64,000 nucleotides of DNA, from positions 4,402,001-4,466,000 of the forward strand of contig OY969891.1 of NCBI GenBank assembly GCA_963704355.1, written 5' to 3'. This document shows positions 17,322 to 25,252 of this stretch, one piece after another. Within the stretch, counting starts at the first letter, position 1. Every line of letters begins with the position of its first letter. A program made the position numbers and the translations under genes. This stretch comes from Bog-473 sp963704355. Lineage in GTDB: Bacteria; Actinomycetota; Acidimicrobiia; Acidimicrobiales; RAAP-2. Under the pieces are notes generated by a model. The model saw nothing but the letters and a program-made list of their open reading frames with translations. It did not search any database and was not told the DNA's origin.

Positions 17322-17720
17322 TCACGTCCGCCGCTCGCGCCGCCAGACGACACGCAGGCCCGACCACGCCTCGTCGATGGCGCACACCTTGTTGTCGACC
17401 AAGCCGAGCGGCAGCGCGACCTCACGCACCGCTCCGTCGTCCATGTCGGTCTGGAGGCACGACGATCGCTTGGGCCACGCGACCCAGAGGCCGCCGGAGG
17501 GGAAGATCATCCGGCCCAGCCCGGCGATACGGCGTTCCAGGTCGCGTCGGCGGGTGAAGAAGGCGACGACCACGTCGGCCGACCCTCGGGCCTGGTGCTT
17601 GACGACGACACCGGGCGGCAGCCCGTCGATCATCCCTTTCGGGGCGCCGACGAGTGCCAACGACGAGCCCTCGACGATCCCCAGCTTCTTCGGGAGGGGG
17701 GTGCCGCTGTACCCGGCCAT
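17322..17720 (-). CDS. DUF3052 family protein
   Basis: A 132-residue protein resembling the actinobacterial DUF3052 family. It starts MAGYSGTPLPKKLGIVEGSSLALV and contains the block FFTRRRDLERRIAGLGRMIFPSGGLWVAWPKR, characteristic of the family. It ends near SGLRVVWRRERR. No catalytic motif is known. ATG 17720 lies 5 nt downstream of the methyltransferase stop, so it is the second gene of an operon. Longer open frames on this strand overlap the methyltransferase and are not credible. Confidence 0.82.
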   Translation of the reverse strand: MAGYSGTPLPKKLGIVEGSSLALVGAPKGMIDGLPPGVVVKHQARGSADVVVAFFTRRRDLERRIAGLGRMIFPSGGLWVAWPKRSSCLQTDMDDGAVREVALPLGLVDNKVCAIDEAWSGLRVVWRRERRT

Positions 17721-17725
17721 CGGAC

Positions 17726-18535
17726 TCAGGGGTTGGTCGCCTCGAAGACGGTGAAGGCCAGCGGATACTCGAACTGGTCGTTCCCGACGGCAAATCGCTC
17801 GAGATGGCGTTCGATCATGTGGTGGGCCTGGTCTTCTTGCTCGGGCGGGATCCCCATGAACTGGAACAACGACGGGTCGATGACAGCGCTGGCGGGAGCG
17901 CGCACCGTCGTTTCGTGCGGTGTGCCGTGAATCTCGGTGAAGCCGGCGGCCTCCAAGATCTCGCCCACGTACTCGTCGTCTCCCAGCGCAAACGGCCCAA
18001 CCGGGCTCTTGCCGGGAGCTGGGACCGGCGGTGAGGGTAGGAGGGGCCGCAGCGTGGTGCCGGTGTGCCATGGATTGCGCTCGACGCCTTGCCAGCAGGC
18101 GAAGACCAGACGGCCCCCCGGTTTCAAGTAGCCCCGAATCGCGCGGAACGCCGCCGTCGGCTCGTCGAAAAACATGACCCCGAACTGGCTCACCGCGAGG
18201 TCGAACGGCGGCTCGGCCAACGTGCCCGTCTGCACGTCGAGCTGGACGAAGCGGACGTTGGCGACGCCGGACTGGGTGGCCCGGTCGCGTGCCAGCTCGA
18301 GCAACGGGACCGAGAGGTCGATCCCGACCGCTTCGCCGTCTGGACCAACCAGACCGGCGAGCGTCGTCGTGAGCGCGCCGCCCCCGCATCCGATGTCGCA
18401 CACGCGCTGTCCCGGCCGCGCCCCGACGGCGTCGAGCAGGTACGGCGACACGGTATCGGTCAGCCTCTCCCGATAGGGCCACGACGACGTCCATCGCTCG
18501 TCGTTCCACCTGCGGGTCTCCGCTTCGTTCGCCAC
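17726..18535 (-). CDS. Class I SAM-dependent methyltransferase
   Basis: A 269-residue Rossmann-fold methyltransferase. Motif I is VCDIGCGGGALTTTLAGLVG, followed by EAVGIDLS, the motif-II strand PFDLAVSQFGVMFFDEP and the post-II segment YLKPGGRLVFACWQG. This is the UbiE/arsenite-type small-molecule methyltransferase pattern. GTG 18535 (VANEAETRRWNDERW) is the start. It is divergent from the LLM gene with a 45-bp gap and followed by the DUF3052 gene. The substrate is unknown. Confidence 0.88.
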   Translation of the reverse strand: MANEAETRRWNDERWTSSWPYRERLTDTVSPYLLDAVGARPGQRVCDIGCGGGALTTTLAGLVGPDGEAVGIDLSVPLLELARDRATQSGVANVRFVQLDVQTGTLAEPPFDLAVSQFGVMFFDEPTAAFRAIRGYLKPGGRLVFACWQGVERNPWHTGTTLRPLLPSPPVPAPGKSPVGPFALGDDEYVGEILEAAGFTEIHGTPHETTVRAPASAVIDPSLFQFMGIPPEQEDQAHHMIERHLERFAVGNDQFEYPLAFTVFEATNP

Positions 18536-18580
18536 GGGCGACAACGTACCCGGGACGCCCACGCCCGGTAGCTTTCCCCT

Positions 18581-19462
18581 GTGCAGGTCGGCCTCGTGAT
18601 CCTTCCGTCGGACCGCTGGACAGAGGCGCGGCGCCAGTGGGAATGGGCGGACGACGCCGGATTCAGCACCGCGTGGACGTACGACCACATCCGCTGGGGC
18701 GGCATGCCCGACGGCCCGTGGCACAGCGCCGTCCCGGTGCTGGCCGCCGCGGCGACGGTCACGTCGCGCGTCAGGCTCGGTACCCTCGTGGCCACGCCGA
18801 ACTTTCGCCATCCTGTGACCCTGGCCCGCGACGCCCTCGCCCTCGATGACCTCAGCGAGGGCCGCCTCGACCTCGGGCTGGGACCCGGCAGCGAGGGATC
18901 CGACGCCACCGCCCTGGGCCAGGCGCCATGGTCCCCCGCCGAGAGAATGGACCGCTTCGAGGAGTTCTTGCAGGTGCTGGCGCCCATCGTTCACGGTGCC
19001 CCGGCCGACCGCACCTCGCTCCAGACCCCGCACTACACGGCGGTCGAGGCCCCGAGCACGCCGGGTGCAGTCCAGCGACCACTGCCACTCACCGTCGCGG
19101 CGGGCGGTGCAAAAGGGCTCCGCCTTGCGGCGCTCTATGGCCGGCACTGGGTGACGATCGGCCCGACCGGGCGCGGCCCCCGCACCCCTGACCTGGTGCT
19201 GAAGTCGGCGCGTCGGCAGATCGAGCTCCTCGACGCGGCGTGCCGGGAGTCGGGACGCGACCCCGCCGGCATGGGCCGGGTCGTGCTCTGGACGCCGACC
19301 GAACCCATCCTGGAATCGCCCGACCAGTTCGAAGAGCTCGTCGGGCCGTACGAGGAGTTGGGCTTCGACCAGTTCGTCCTCCACCACCCCGCCCAGACCG
19401 GTCCGTACGGCGGTGACGTCCGGACGTTCGAACAGATCGCCGCGCGCTACTCAGGCTCCTGA
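18581..19462 (+). CDS. LLM-class flavin-dependent oxidoreductase
   Basis: A 293-residue luciferase-like monooxygenase family protein. It shows WEWADDAGFSTAWTYDHIRWGG, the strand VRLGTLVATPNFRHPVTLARDALALDDLSEGRLDLGLGPG (a hallmark of F420/FMN LLM enzymes), and late TVAAGGAKGLRLAALYG. The start is GTG 18581. The 3' end overlaps the convergent YcaQ-like gene by 16 bp. Substrate and cofactor are not determined. It is a different branch from the LLM gene at 12023. Confidence 0.87.
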   Translation: MQVGLVILPSDRWTEARRQWEWADDAGFSTAWTYDHIRWGGMPDGPWHSAVPVLAAAATVTSRVRLGTLVATPNFRHPVTLARDALALDDLSEGRLDLGLGPGSEGSDATALGQAPWSPAERMDRFEEFLQVLAPIVHGAPADRTSLQTPHYTAVEAPSTPGAVQRPLPLTVAAGGAKGLRLAALYGRHWVTIGPTGRGPRTPDLVLKSARRQIELLDAACRESGRDPAGMGRVVLWTPTEPILESPDQFEELVGPYEELGFDQFVLHHPAQTGPYGGDVRTFEQIAARYSGS

Positions 19463-20658
19463 TCGACTGTCGCTGTCGCGATCGCTGTGGTTGTCGCCTT
19501 CAGAAGGCTCTCCAGCCCGGGCCGCGCCGCCGCTGGCTCGACACGCTCGAGGACGATGTCGGTGCCGCCAACCCACGACGCCGCCTCCAGCAGAGCCCGG
19601 GCCACGTGGTCCACGGCGCTCGGATCGAGGAGCGTGACCTGTTTGGCCACCAGCGCGTCGTCGAGTCGTCCCGGGTCGACCAAGCCCACGAGGCGGGTGC
19701 CGCCGAGCACCGGCATGGCGAAGTACCCGTAGACGCGTTTCTCCTTGGGCGTATAGGCCTCGAGCCGGTGCCGCAGGCCGAACAATCGCTCCACCCGGTC
19801 GCGGAACCAGATCAGCGAGTCGAACGGCGACAACATGACGCTCTTTCCCCGCGCGCGTTTCCCGAGCGCTGCGAGCGCGGCAGGGTCGGCGAACGCAGGC
19901 TGCTTCCAGCCTTCCACCGAGACGGGAACCAGCTCGGTCTCCGGCAGCGCACGCAGGACCATGGCGCGGGGCACGCCGTGGTACATCGAGAGGTCGGCGG
20001 CGCTGGCCACGCCCAGTGCCTGCCCTGCCGTCGCAACCAACCGAACGGCGCACTCGTCGTCGGTCCAGTCCTGCGCCCGGAGCTCCTCGGGAATGGCGCG
20101 TTCGGCCAGGTCGTAGACGCGCTGGAAACCACGTCGGGTACGGCAGACGAGCTCGCCGATGTCGAGCAACCACTCGGCGCCGATCTTGGTCTCGGACCAG
20201 TCCCACCACGGACCGCCCTTCTTCGCCCCGCCCAGTTCGTTGGCGGTGAGCGGACCCTCGGCACGCAGGCGGGCGATCACCTCGGCGCAGGTCTTGTCGC
20301 GGTCCTCCAAGCGGTGCCACCGCCGTCCCTTGGCCAAGAACAGCCGGCGCCGGAACGCGTAGACGGGCCAGTCCTCCAGCGGGATCACGCAGGCGGCGTG
20401 GGACCAGTACTCGAAGGTCGAGCTCAGCGGGCCCCAGTACGCCTTTTCCACCCGCTCTCGGCCGACGGCGCCCAACCGTGCGTAGGCCACGAGCTCGTGG
20501 GACCGGGCCAGCACCGAGATCGTGTCGAGCTGGACCGCTCCCAGTCGCCGCAGCATGGCCGGAACACCGCCGGCGGCCCGAGCGCCCCGCAACCCCTGCG
20601 CCAACAGGGCGATCCGGCGCGCCTCGTCGATGCTCAGCGACTCCTTCGCCTGCGCCAT
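19447..20658 (-). CDS. YcaQ/AlkX-like winged-helix DNA glycosylase
   Basis: A 403-residue HTH_42 (DUF1006) family protein. Members include bacterial glycosylases that unhook interstrand cross-links and remove alkylated bases. The N-terminal block LRRLGAVQLDTISVLARSHELVAYARLG contains Q-x-D (QLD), the active-site pattern of the YcaQ/AlkX branch, rather than the QxQ of AlkZ. Further conserved parts are EYWSHAACVIPLEDW, LSPFDSLIWFRDRVERLFG and EKRVYGYFAMPVL. ATG 20658 is the natural start. A parallel open frame of similar length in another register is rejected. The true lesion substrate is unknown. Confidence 0.87.
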   Translation of the reverse strand: MAQAKESLSIDEARRIALLAQGLRGARAAGGVPAMLRRLGAVQLDTISVLARSHELVAYARLGAVGRERVEKAYWGPLSSTFEYWSHAACVIPLEDWPVYAFRRRLFLAKGRRWHRLEDRDKTCAEVIARLRAEGPLTANELGGAKKGGPWWDWSETKIGAEWLLDIGELVCRTRRGFQRVYDLAERAIPEELRAQDWTDDECAVRLVATAGQALGVASAADLSMYHGVPRAMVLRALPETELVPVSVEGWKQPAFADPAALAALGKRARGKSVMLSPFDSLIWFRDRVERLFGLRHRLEAYTPKEKRVYGYFAMPVLGGTRLVGLVDPGRLDDALVAKQVTLLDPSAVDHVARALLEAASWVGGTDIVLERVEPAAARPGLESLLKATTTAIATATVDQEPE

Positions 20659-20942
20659 GGGCGCAGCACGCTACCAACAGGTCGCGTCACCACGGCCGGG
20701 AGCACGAAAGGTCACTACGGCACCAGCCAATCGTGCCAATCGGTGTCAGATGCATGGACCATGTCCGGGTCCAGGCTCGGAACGACTCACCCGACTCCGA
20801 TCCGGGTCAGGTGGGCCGTCGCCCCTTGGCTCCCGCTGGTTAGTGCACCATAACGTTCCCGGTCATCGGATCTTGAGGACCAGGACCTGCTGATGGCAGG
20901 TCTCTCCTGAGCAGGAGGGCCGCTAAGAGAGGCGACGTGGCG

Positions 20943-21042
20943 GAGCCACCGCCTCTTCTGCTCCTCGCTCCCCGCGGCGGCCAACACCCCACCGCCCATG
21001 ACCGCTCTCGCGGAGTGCGGAATCCGGTCGAGCGCCCCCACC
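20943..21042 (-). pseudogene. Remnant of an acyl-CoA dehydrogenase gene
   Basis: About 100 bp align without gaps to 22664-22763 inside the ACAD gene at 21869-22999, with roughly a dozen differences. The reading gives VMGGGVLAAAGSEEQKRRW against VMGGGVLAAAGTEEQKGRW. No start, no other ACAD blocks and no frame continuation are present, so it is a fragment. It lies in a 446-bp gap (20659-21104) that otherwise shows no gene. It may be the trace of a duplication or recombination next to the toxin-antitoxin pair. Confidence 0.75.
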
Positions 21043-21092
21043 GTTCTCCTCGGTGTCATCGCAATGGAGGGCAGAGCGGCAATACGATCGGC

Positions 21093-21098
21093 TATAAC
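21093..21098 (+). promoter_or_regulatory. Candidate -10 box of vapBC, possibly leaderless
   Basis: TATAAC lies 6 nt before the ATG of the antitoxin gene. This spacing fits a leaderless transcript, common in actinobacterial toxin-antitoxin genes. No convincing -35 box was seen. Confidence 0.4.
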
Positions 21099-21104
21099 TT
21101 AGGT

Positions 21105-21341
21105 ATGTCCAAGGTCATGGTCTCGCTGCCCGACGAGCTGCTCCACGAGATCGATGCCGAGGCGCAACGGCGCTCCCTGAGCCGGAGCGCACTGCTTGCC
21201 GCTGCGGCACGCCGGGAGCTCGCTCGGCGTGACCCTGACGCGGTCGCCGAGGCCATCGCTCGTTCGGAGCGGCGGTTCCGTGGCGCGGGCGCCTTCGACG
21301 CGGCCGACCTGGTCCGGCGCGATCGGGACGCCCGGGGGTGA
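21105..21341 (+). CDS. VapB-type ribbon-helix-helix antitoxin
   Basis: A 78-residue antitoxin. The N-terminal SKVMVSLPDELLHEIDAEAQRRSLSRSALLAAAARREL is a ribbon-helix-helix DNA-binding domain (MetJ/Arc/CopG type) that would autorepress the operon. The C-terminal charged tail (AIARSERRFRGAGAFDAADLVRRDRDA) is the usual toxin-neutralising part. ATG 21105 follows a -10-like box. The stop overlaps the toxin GTG start by 4 bp, the classical coupled arrangement. Confidence 0.87.
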   Translation: MSKVMVSLPDELLHEIDAEAQRRSLSRSALLAAAARRELARRDPDAVAEAIARSERRFRGAGAFDAADLVRRDRDARG

Positions 21342-21772
21342 CGACCCTTCTGGTCGACACGTCTGTCCTCGTCAAGTGGTTCCACGTCGAAGGCGAGGCC
21401 GAGCTGGCCGAGTCGCGCGCCCTTAGGGACGCGACCGTGTCCGGCGAGGTGGAGGCGCGAGTCATCGATCTGGCGCTCTGCGAGATGGGCAACGTCCTGC
21501 TGCGCCGGCTGGCCTGGCGCGCTCCCGACGTCGCGGACCAGCTCGACGACGTGGTCACCGTCTGCGGAGCGCCCCTGGCCATGTCGGCGGAGTGGTTTCG
21601 CCTCGCGGCCGAGTTGGGCTTCGAGCACCGGCTGACCTTCTACGACGCCGCCTGGGCTGCCGCGGCCCGGGCGCTTCGAGTGCCGCTCGTCAGCACCGAC
21701 TCCCAGCTCCTCGATGCGGGGCTGGCCGAGTCGCCTGCCGGGGTGGTACGACGCCTGCGGCTGCCCCTCTGA
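21338..21772 (+). CDS. VapC-type PIN-domain ribonuclease toxin
   Basis: A 144-residue PIN-domain RNase. The first acidic residue is in LLVDTSVLVKWFH, the second acidic site in DLALCEMGNVLLRRL, and the third and fourth in FYDAAWAAAARALRVPLVSTDSQLL. The four-carboxylate Mg2+ site is therefore complete. VapC toxins cut tRNA or rRNA when free of VapB. GTG 21338 overlaps the antitoxin stop. The neighbouring ACAD remnant suggests this spot has been rearranged. Confidence 0.9.
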   Translation: MTTLLVDTSVLVKWFHVEGEAELAESRALRDATVSGEVEARVIDLALCEMGNVLLRRLAWRAPDVADQLDDVVTVCGAPLAMSAEWFRLAAELGFEHRLTFYDAAWAAAARALRVPLVSTDSQLLDAGLAESPAGVVRRLRLPL

Positions 21773-21868
21773 AGCGCAGGTGGCCGGGAGCGCCGGGCGC
21801 GTCGGCGATGATCCCCGATCCGGGACGCCCGCAAACGTCCCTCTATGTCTCGGGGACACGAGACGGGA

Positions 21869-22999
21869 TCAGTCCAGCAGGGCTCCCGCCACCGCGTCCT
21901 CCAGCGTACGGTCGTTGGCCCACATCAGCTGTTGTTGTTTGGCGCGCCGGAAGTAAAGCTGGATGTCAAAGTCCAAGGTGAACCCGATGCCCCCGTAGAG
22001 CTGCTGCGCCATCGCCGTGATGTCACGGAAGGTCGAGCAGGCGAAGAGCTTCGCCATCGGGGCCAGCGACGTCAGCGGCCGCCCGTTGGCCCCGGCCCAC
22101 GCCGCCTCGTGCACCAGTTGCTCCGCCCCGTCGAGGTTGGTGACGGCGTCGGCGAGATAGTGGGCCAGCGCCTGGAAGGCCCCCAGCGCCTTGTCGAACT
22201 GCTGACGGTCCTTGGCGTACTGCGTCGTGATCTCGAGCGCGTAGCGAGCGCCGCCGACGGCCTGGGCGCCCAGTAACACCAGCCCGTCCTCGAGGGCGTC
22301 CTGCCACGTCCCCCACCCGCTGCCCGGAGGCCCGATCCGGTCGTCCTCCCCCACCGGCACCTGGTCGAAGATGACCTCGTACTGGGTGTCCGAGGCGATG
22401 GAGAACTGCTGGCGCAGCGTCACCCCCGGCGCCTTCGGGTCGACGAGGAAGAGGTCGACCGCCTCCGCCGCCTCGCCCGTTCGGGCCAGCACGACCAACC
22501 GGTCGGCCGCACCCGCAAAGATGACATGGCGCTTCACGCCGTCGAGGCGGAAGGCCCCACCGTCTGTCGGCGTCGCCCGCAGCTGCACACCCTCGGGGGC
22601 GAAGCCGTTCTCGGGCTCGAGCCAAGCGGGCGTGAGCACGATCTCGCCCGAGACGACTTGGGGGAGCCACCGCCCCTTCTGCTCCTCGGTCCCCGCAGCG
22701 GCCAACACCCCGCCGCCCATGACCGCGCTCACGAAGTGCGGCGTGGGGGCGAGCGCCCGACCCAGTTCCTCGTAGAGGGCCACACCCTCGATGAGGGACA
22801 TGCCCGAGCCGCCGTAGTCCTCGGGCAGGAGCAGGCCGATGAGGTCCAGCTCGGCCAGCTGCGCCCACAGCGGCGCTGGATACCCGACAGGGTCGTCCTC
22901 CATCGCCCTCACGACGTCGAAGTCGCAGTACTTGGCCAGGACGTCGCGCACGGTCTGGCGGAGAAGTTCCTGCTCCTGGTCGAATTCGAGGTCCAGCAC
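21869..22999 (-). CDS. Acyl-CoA dehydrogenase (FadE type, chain 2 of a likely heteromer)
   Basis: A 376-residue FAD enzyme that introduces the alpha-beta double bond in acyl-CoA. It shows LDLIGLLLPEDYGGSGMSLIEGVALYEELGRAL, the FAD strand VLTPAWLEPENGF, and the end LYGGIGFTLDFDIQLYFRRAKQQQLMWANDRTLED. It is the last gene of the leftward group ACAD (25253), CoA-transferase, MaoC, MaoC and this gene. Actinobacterial cholesterol side-chain catabolism uses ACADs made of two different subunits encoded near hot-dog hydratase pairs; the layout here matches. Substrate inference only. Confidence 0.87.
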   Translation of the reverse strand: MLDLEFDQEQELLRQTVRDVLAKYCDFDVVRAMEDDPVGYPAPLWAQLAELDLIGLLLPEDYGGSGMSLIEGVALYEELGRALAPTPHFVSAVMGGGVLAAAGTEEQKGRWLPQVVSGEIVLTPAWLEPENGFAPEGVQLRATPTDGGAFRLDGVKRHVIFAGAADRLVVLARTGEAAEAVDLFLVDPKAPGVTLRQQFSIASDTQYEVIFDQVPVGEDDRIGPPGSGWGTWQDALEDGLVLLGAQAVGGARYALEITTQYAKDRQQFDKALGAFQALAHYLADAVTNLDGAEQLVHEAAWAGANGRPLTSLAPMAKLFACSTFRDITAMAQQLYGGIGFTLDFDIQLYFRRAKQQQLMWANDRTLEDAVAGALLD

Positions 23000-23037
23000 T
23001 CAAGGGCTCCTTGGTGAACTCTGCGGTGGGTTGAGGG

Positions 23038-23547
23038 TCATGACGCGGCCGGCGACGGGTGCCAGTCATCGCCGCGCCGCGCCCACGGGTTGTCGTCGGC
23101 GGACCGCGGCAGGGCGAGGCGCGCCGTGCAGGTCGTCTTGGTATCGCCCGCCACGGACAGCGAGACGTTGACGGTCACGAAGCCACATCCTGTGTCGTCG
23201 ACCTCAGTCGAGGCCACCCGGCCGGACAGCGTCATGATGTCCCCGGGGAAGACGGAGCCCTTCATGCGGAACGTGACCCGGCCCAGCCGCCCGTGGGGGC
23301 CCGTCCAGTCGGTGAGATAGCGCTCGAACCAGGCGGCCTGGTTGGGCGTGTTCAAGAAGATGTCCCGGGTGCCGTTCCGGTTGACCGCAAAGTCCTTGTC
23401 GTGGTGCATCGGCCGCCAGTCGCGGGTGGCCAGGGCGCCGAGCACGACCGTGGTCGCGCTGACCTCGTAATCCAGGCGCGGGAGCGCGTCGTCTTCAGTG
23501 ACGTCGTCGAACAACAGCGTCGGGGTCAGCGTCGGTGCGGCGGTCAT
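23038..23547 (-). CDS. MaoC-like enoyl-CoA hydratase, catalytic hot-dog subunit
   Basis: A 169-residue single hot-dog protein. TRDWRPMHHDKDFAVNRNG contains the hydratase-2 Asp/His catalytic pair with the following NTPNQAAWFERYLTDW helix. ATG 23547 overlaps the upstream MaoC-like gene by 4 bp. Such single-domain proteins work as heterodimers with a partner lacking the catalytic pair, as in ChsH1-ChsH2 of cholesterol degradation. It probably hydrates the enoyl-CoA produced by the operon's ACADs. Confidence 0.83.
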   Translation of the reverse strand: MTAAPTLTPTLLFDDVTEDDALPRLDYEVSATTVVLGALATRDWRPMHHDKDFAVNRNGTRDIFLNTPNQAAWFERYLTDWTGPHGRLGRVTFRMKGSVFPGDIMTLSGRVASTEVDDTGCGFVTVNVSLSVAGDTKTTCTARLALPRSADDNPWARRGDDWHPSPAAS

Positions 23548-24083
23548 GTGGCCGCTCCTCCGTCGCCGGCACCCCGGCGGTACCCGAAGCCGGTGTAGGA
23601 CTCCACCGCGACGAGCTCGCCGTCCTGGTTCTCGTAGACGACGTCGATCACCCAGAAGCGACCCGTGCCGAGCTTCGTCGTCTTTTCCTCGCTCACCGAG
23701 CGCAGAACCTGGTGGGTGCGCAGCCGGTCCCCCATGCGGACCGGCGTGTGGAATTCGATCGTGTTGTCGGTCATCACGGCCTCGGGCAGGTCGAGGAGCT
23801 CCTTCAGGTCGAAGTGGACCTGCAATGGCAGGGCCTGGGCGGTTCGGCCCGGCGCCCAATGATGAGGGCGGAACCAGACCGAGACCATGGTCGGCGGCGC
23901 GATAGGCCCATCGGTGAGTGCGTCGGCCACCTCGTCATCCCAAAAAAGCGGGTTGCCGTTCTCGACCGACGCGCACGACGTCCACACGTAGCCGCGCTCG
24001 ACCTGGAACTCACCGACCTCGTGGTACTGCTGCTTGCCGACCAGGTCGAGAGCAGTCGCCATGGGGTCGGTGTCGGCCGTCAC
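23544..24083 (-). CDS. MaoC-N-like hot-dog partner subunit
   Basis: A 179-residue protein of the FAS1-like/MaoC-dehydratase N-terminal group. It has YVWTSCASVENGNPLFWDDEVAD, GPIAPPTMVSVWFRPHHWAPG and DNTIEFHTPVRMGDRLRTHQVLRSVSEEKTTKLGTGRFWVI. It lacks the D-x(4)-H pair found in the neighbouring MaoC gene, so it is probably the non-catalytic, substrate-shaping half of a heterodimer. GTG 24083 overlaps the CoA-transferase stop by 4 bp; ATG 24062 is an alternative start. Confidence 0.8.
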   Translation of the reverse strand: MTADTDPMATALDLVGKQQYHEVGEFQVERGYVWTSCASVENGNPLFWDDEVADALTDGPIAPPTMVSVWFRPHHWAPGRTAQALPLQVHFDLKELLDLPEAVMTDNTIEFHTPVRMGDRLRTHQVLRSVSEEKTTKLGTGRFWVIDVVYENQDGELVAVESYTGFGYRRGAGDGGAAT

Positions 24084-25252
24084 GCGATGACCTGCTTGTT
24101 CATCCAGAGCGCGATCGTCTCGCCGTCGACGCCCTTCTCCTTCAAGAGGTGTTCGGTGTCGGTTTGTGACGGGTCGGGCAGTTCGACAGGCTCACCCTCA
24201 GGGATTCGGGGCATGCCGGCCAAGAGCGGTGCGAGCTGTCGAAACGTACCCTCGGTCGGATGCCGTGCCTCGGTGACCGTGCCACGCGCCGCGAACTGGG
24301 GATCGGACGCGACCTCCGCGACGTCGAGGACGGGTGCCACGCAGGTGTCGGCACCCGCGAGAAGCTCCACCCACTCGTCACGTGTGCGTGTCTCGAACGC
24401 CGCGCTGAGCGCGGCGCGAATGGTGGATTGGGCGTCGTCGTCGTACTGCTTCGGCGCGAGGTCCTCGCACCCCAACGCGTTGCACAGGTTGGTGAAGAAC
24501 TTCGCCTCGATAGCGCCGACGGCGAGCCACTTGCCGTCGGAGGTGCGGTAGGTCGCGTAGCAGGCGCACCGACCAGAAAGTACGTCGTGACCAGGGTAAA
24601 TATCTCCGCCGAGCGCCAACTGCTCGTCGACCGCTAGCGACATCAGCCAGAGCACGCCCTCCGCGACCGACACGTCGAGGCGGGCGCCACGGCCCGTCCC
24701 CGACCGCCCCGTCAGTGCGGCCGTGATGGCGAGCGCGGCGTGCATGCCGCCGCCGGCCGCGTCGGCAATGGTCGCTCCGGGTAGCGGTGGCGCGCCGTCG
24801 ACGCCGGGCGCGCTCATGGCCAGGAACCCTCCGACGGCGAGGTAGTCGACGTCGTGACCGGCCCATTGCGCGTGCGGGCCGTCCTGCCCGTACCCACTCG
24901 TGGAGCAGTAGACGATGCCGGGGTTGCGAGCGGACACCGCGTCGTATCCGATGCCGAGCCTCTCGACCACGCCGGGGCGGAAGCTCTCGACGACGACGTC
25001 AGCCACGGCGGCGAGCACGAGGAAGGCTTCGCGTCCGTCGTCGTCCTTCAGGTCCAGCTGCACGCGGCCCATCCCCCGGTGCCCGCTGTATGCGAAGAAC
25101 GGCGGTTCAATCGGCTGTGCGTCGGCGCTCGGAACCGGACCGACCTTCACCACGTGCGCGCCGTAGTCGGCCAGCAGACGGGTGCACCGCGCCGCAGGAC
25201 CGACGGTCGAGAGGTCGAGGACCGTGATGCCGGAAAGGGGGCCCGAATCCAC
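24080..25252 (-). CDS. CaiB/BaiF-type (family III) CoA-transferase
   Basis: A 390-residue enzyme that moves CoA between carboxylic acids. It has ITVLDLSTVGPAARCTRLLADYGAHVVKV at the N-terminus, LDLKDDDGREAFLVLAAVADVVVESFRPGVVERLGIGYDAVSARNPGIVYCSTSGYGQDGP and the DVAEVASDPQFAARG block. The catalytic Asp lies in the region of AGHDVDYLAVGG. This pattern includes alpha-methylacyl-CoA racemases, which would suit branched or sterol side chains. GTG 25252 directly follows the ACAD stop. Confidence 0.9.
   Translation of the reverse strand: MDSGPLSGITVLDLSTVGPAARCTRLLADYGAHVVKVGPVPSADAQPIEPPFFAYSGHRGMGRVQLDLKDDDGREAFLVLAAVADVVVESFRPGVVERLGIGYDAVSARNPGIVYCSTSGYGQDGPHAQWAGHDVDYLAVGGFLAMSAPGVDGAPPLPGATIADAAGGGMHAALAITAALTGRSGTGRGARLDVSVAEGVLWLMSLAVDEQLALGGDIYPGHDVLSGRCACYATYRTSDGKWLAVGAIEAKFFTNLCNALGCEDLAPKQYDDDAQSTIRAALSAAFETRTRDEWVELLAGADTCVAPVLDVAEVASDPQFAARGTVTEARHPTEGTFRQLAPLLAGMPRIPEGEPVELPDPSQTDTEHLLKEKGVDGETIALWMNKQVIA

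Noticed and set aside
19451..20677. A 408-aa minus-strand frame parallel to the YcaQ-like gene
   Set aside because: Arg/Gly-rich composition and no motif; the other frame has clear YcaQ signatures.
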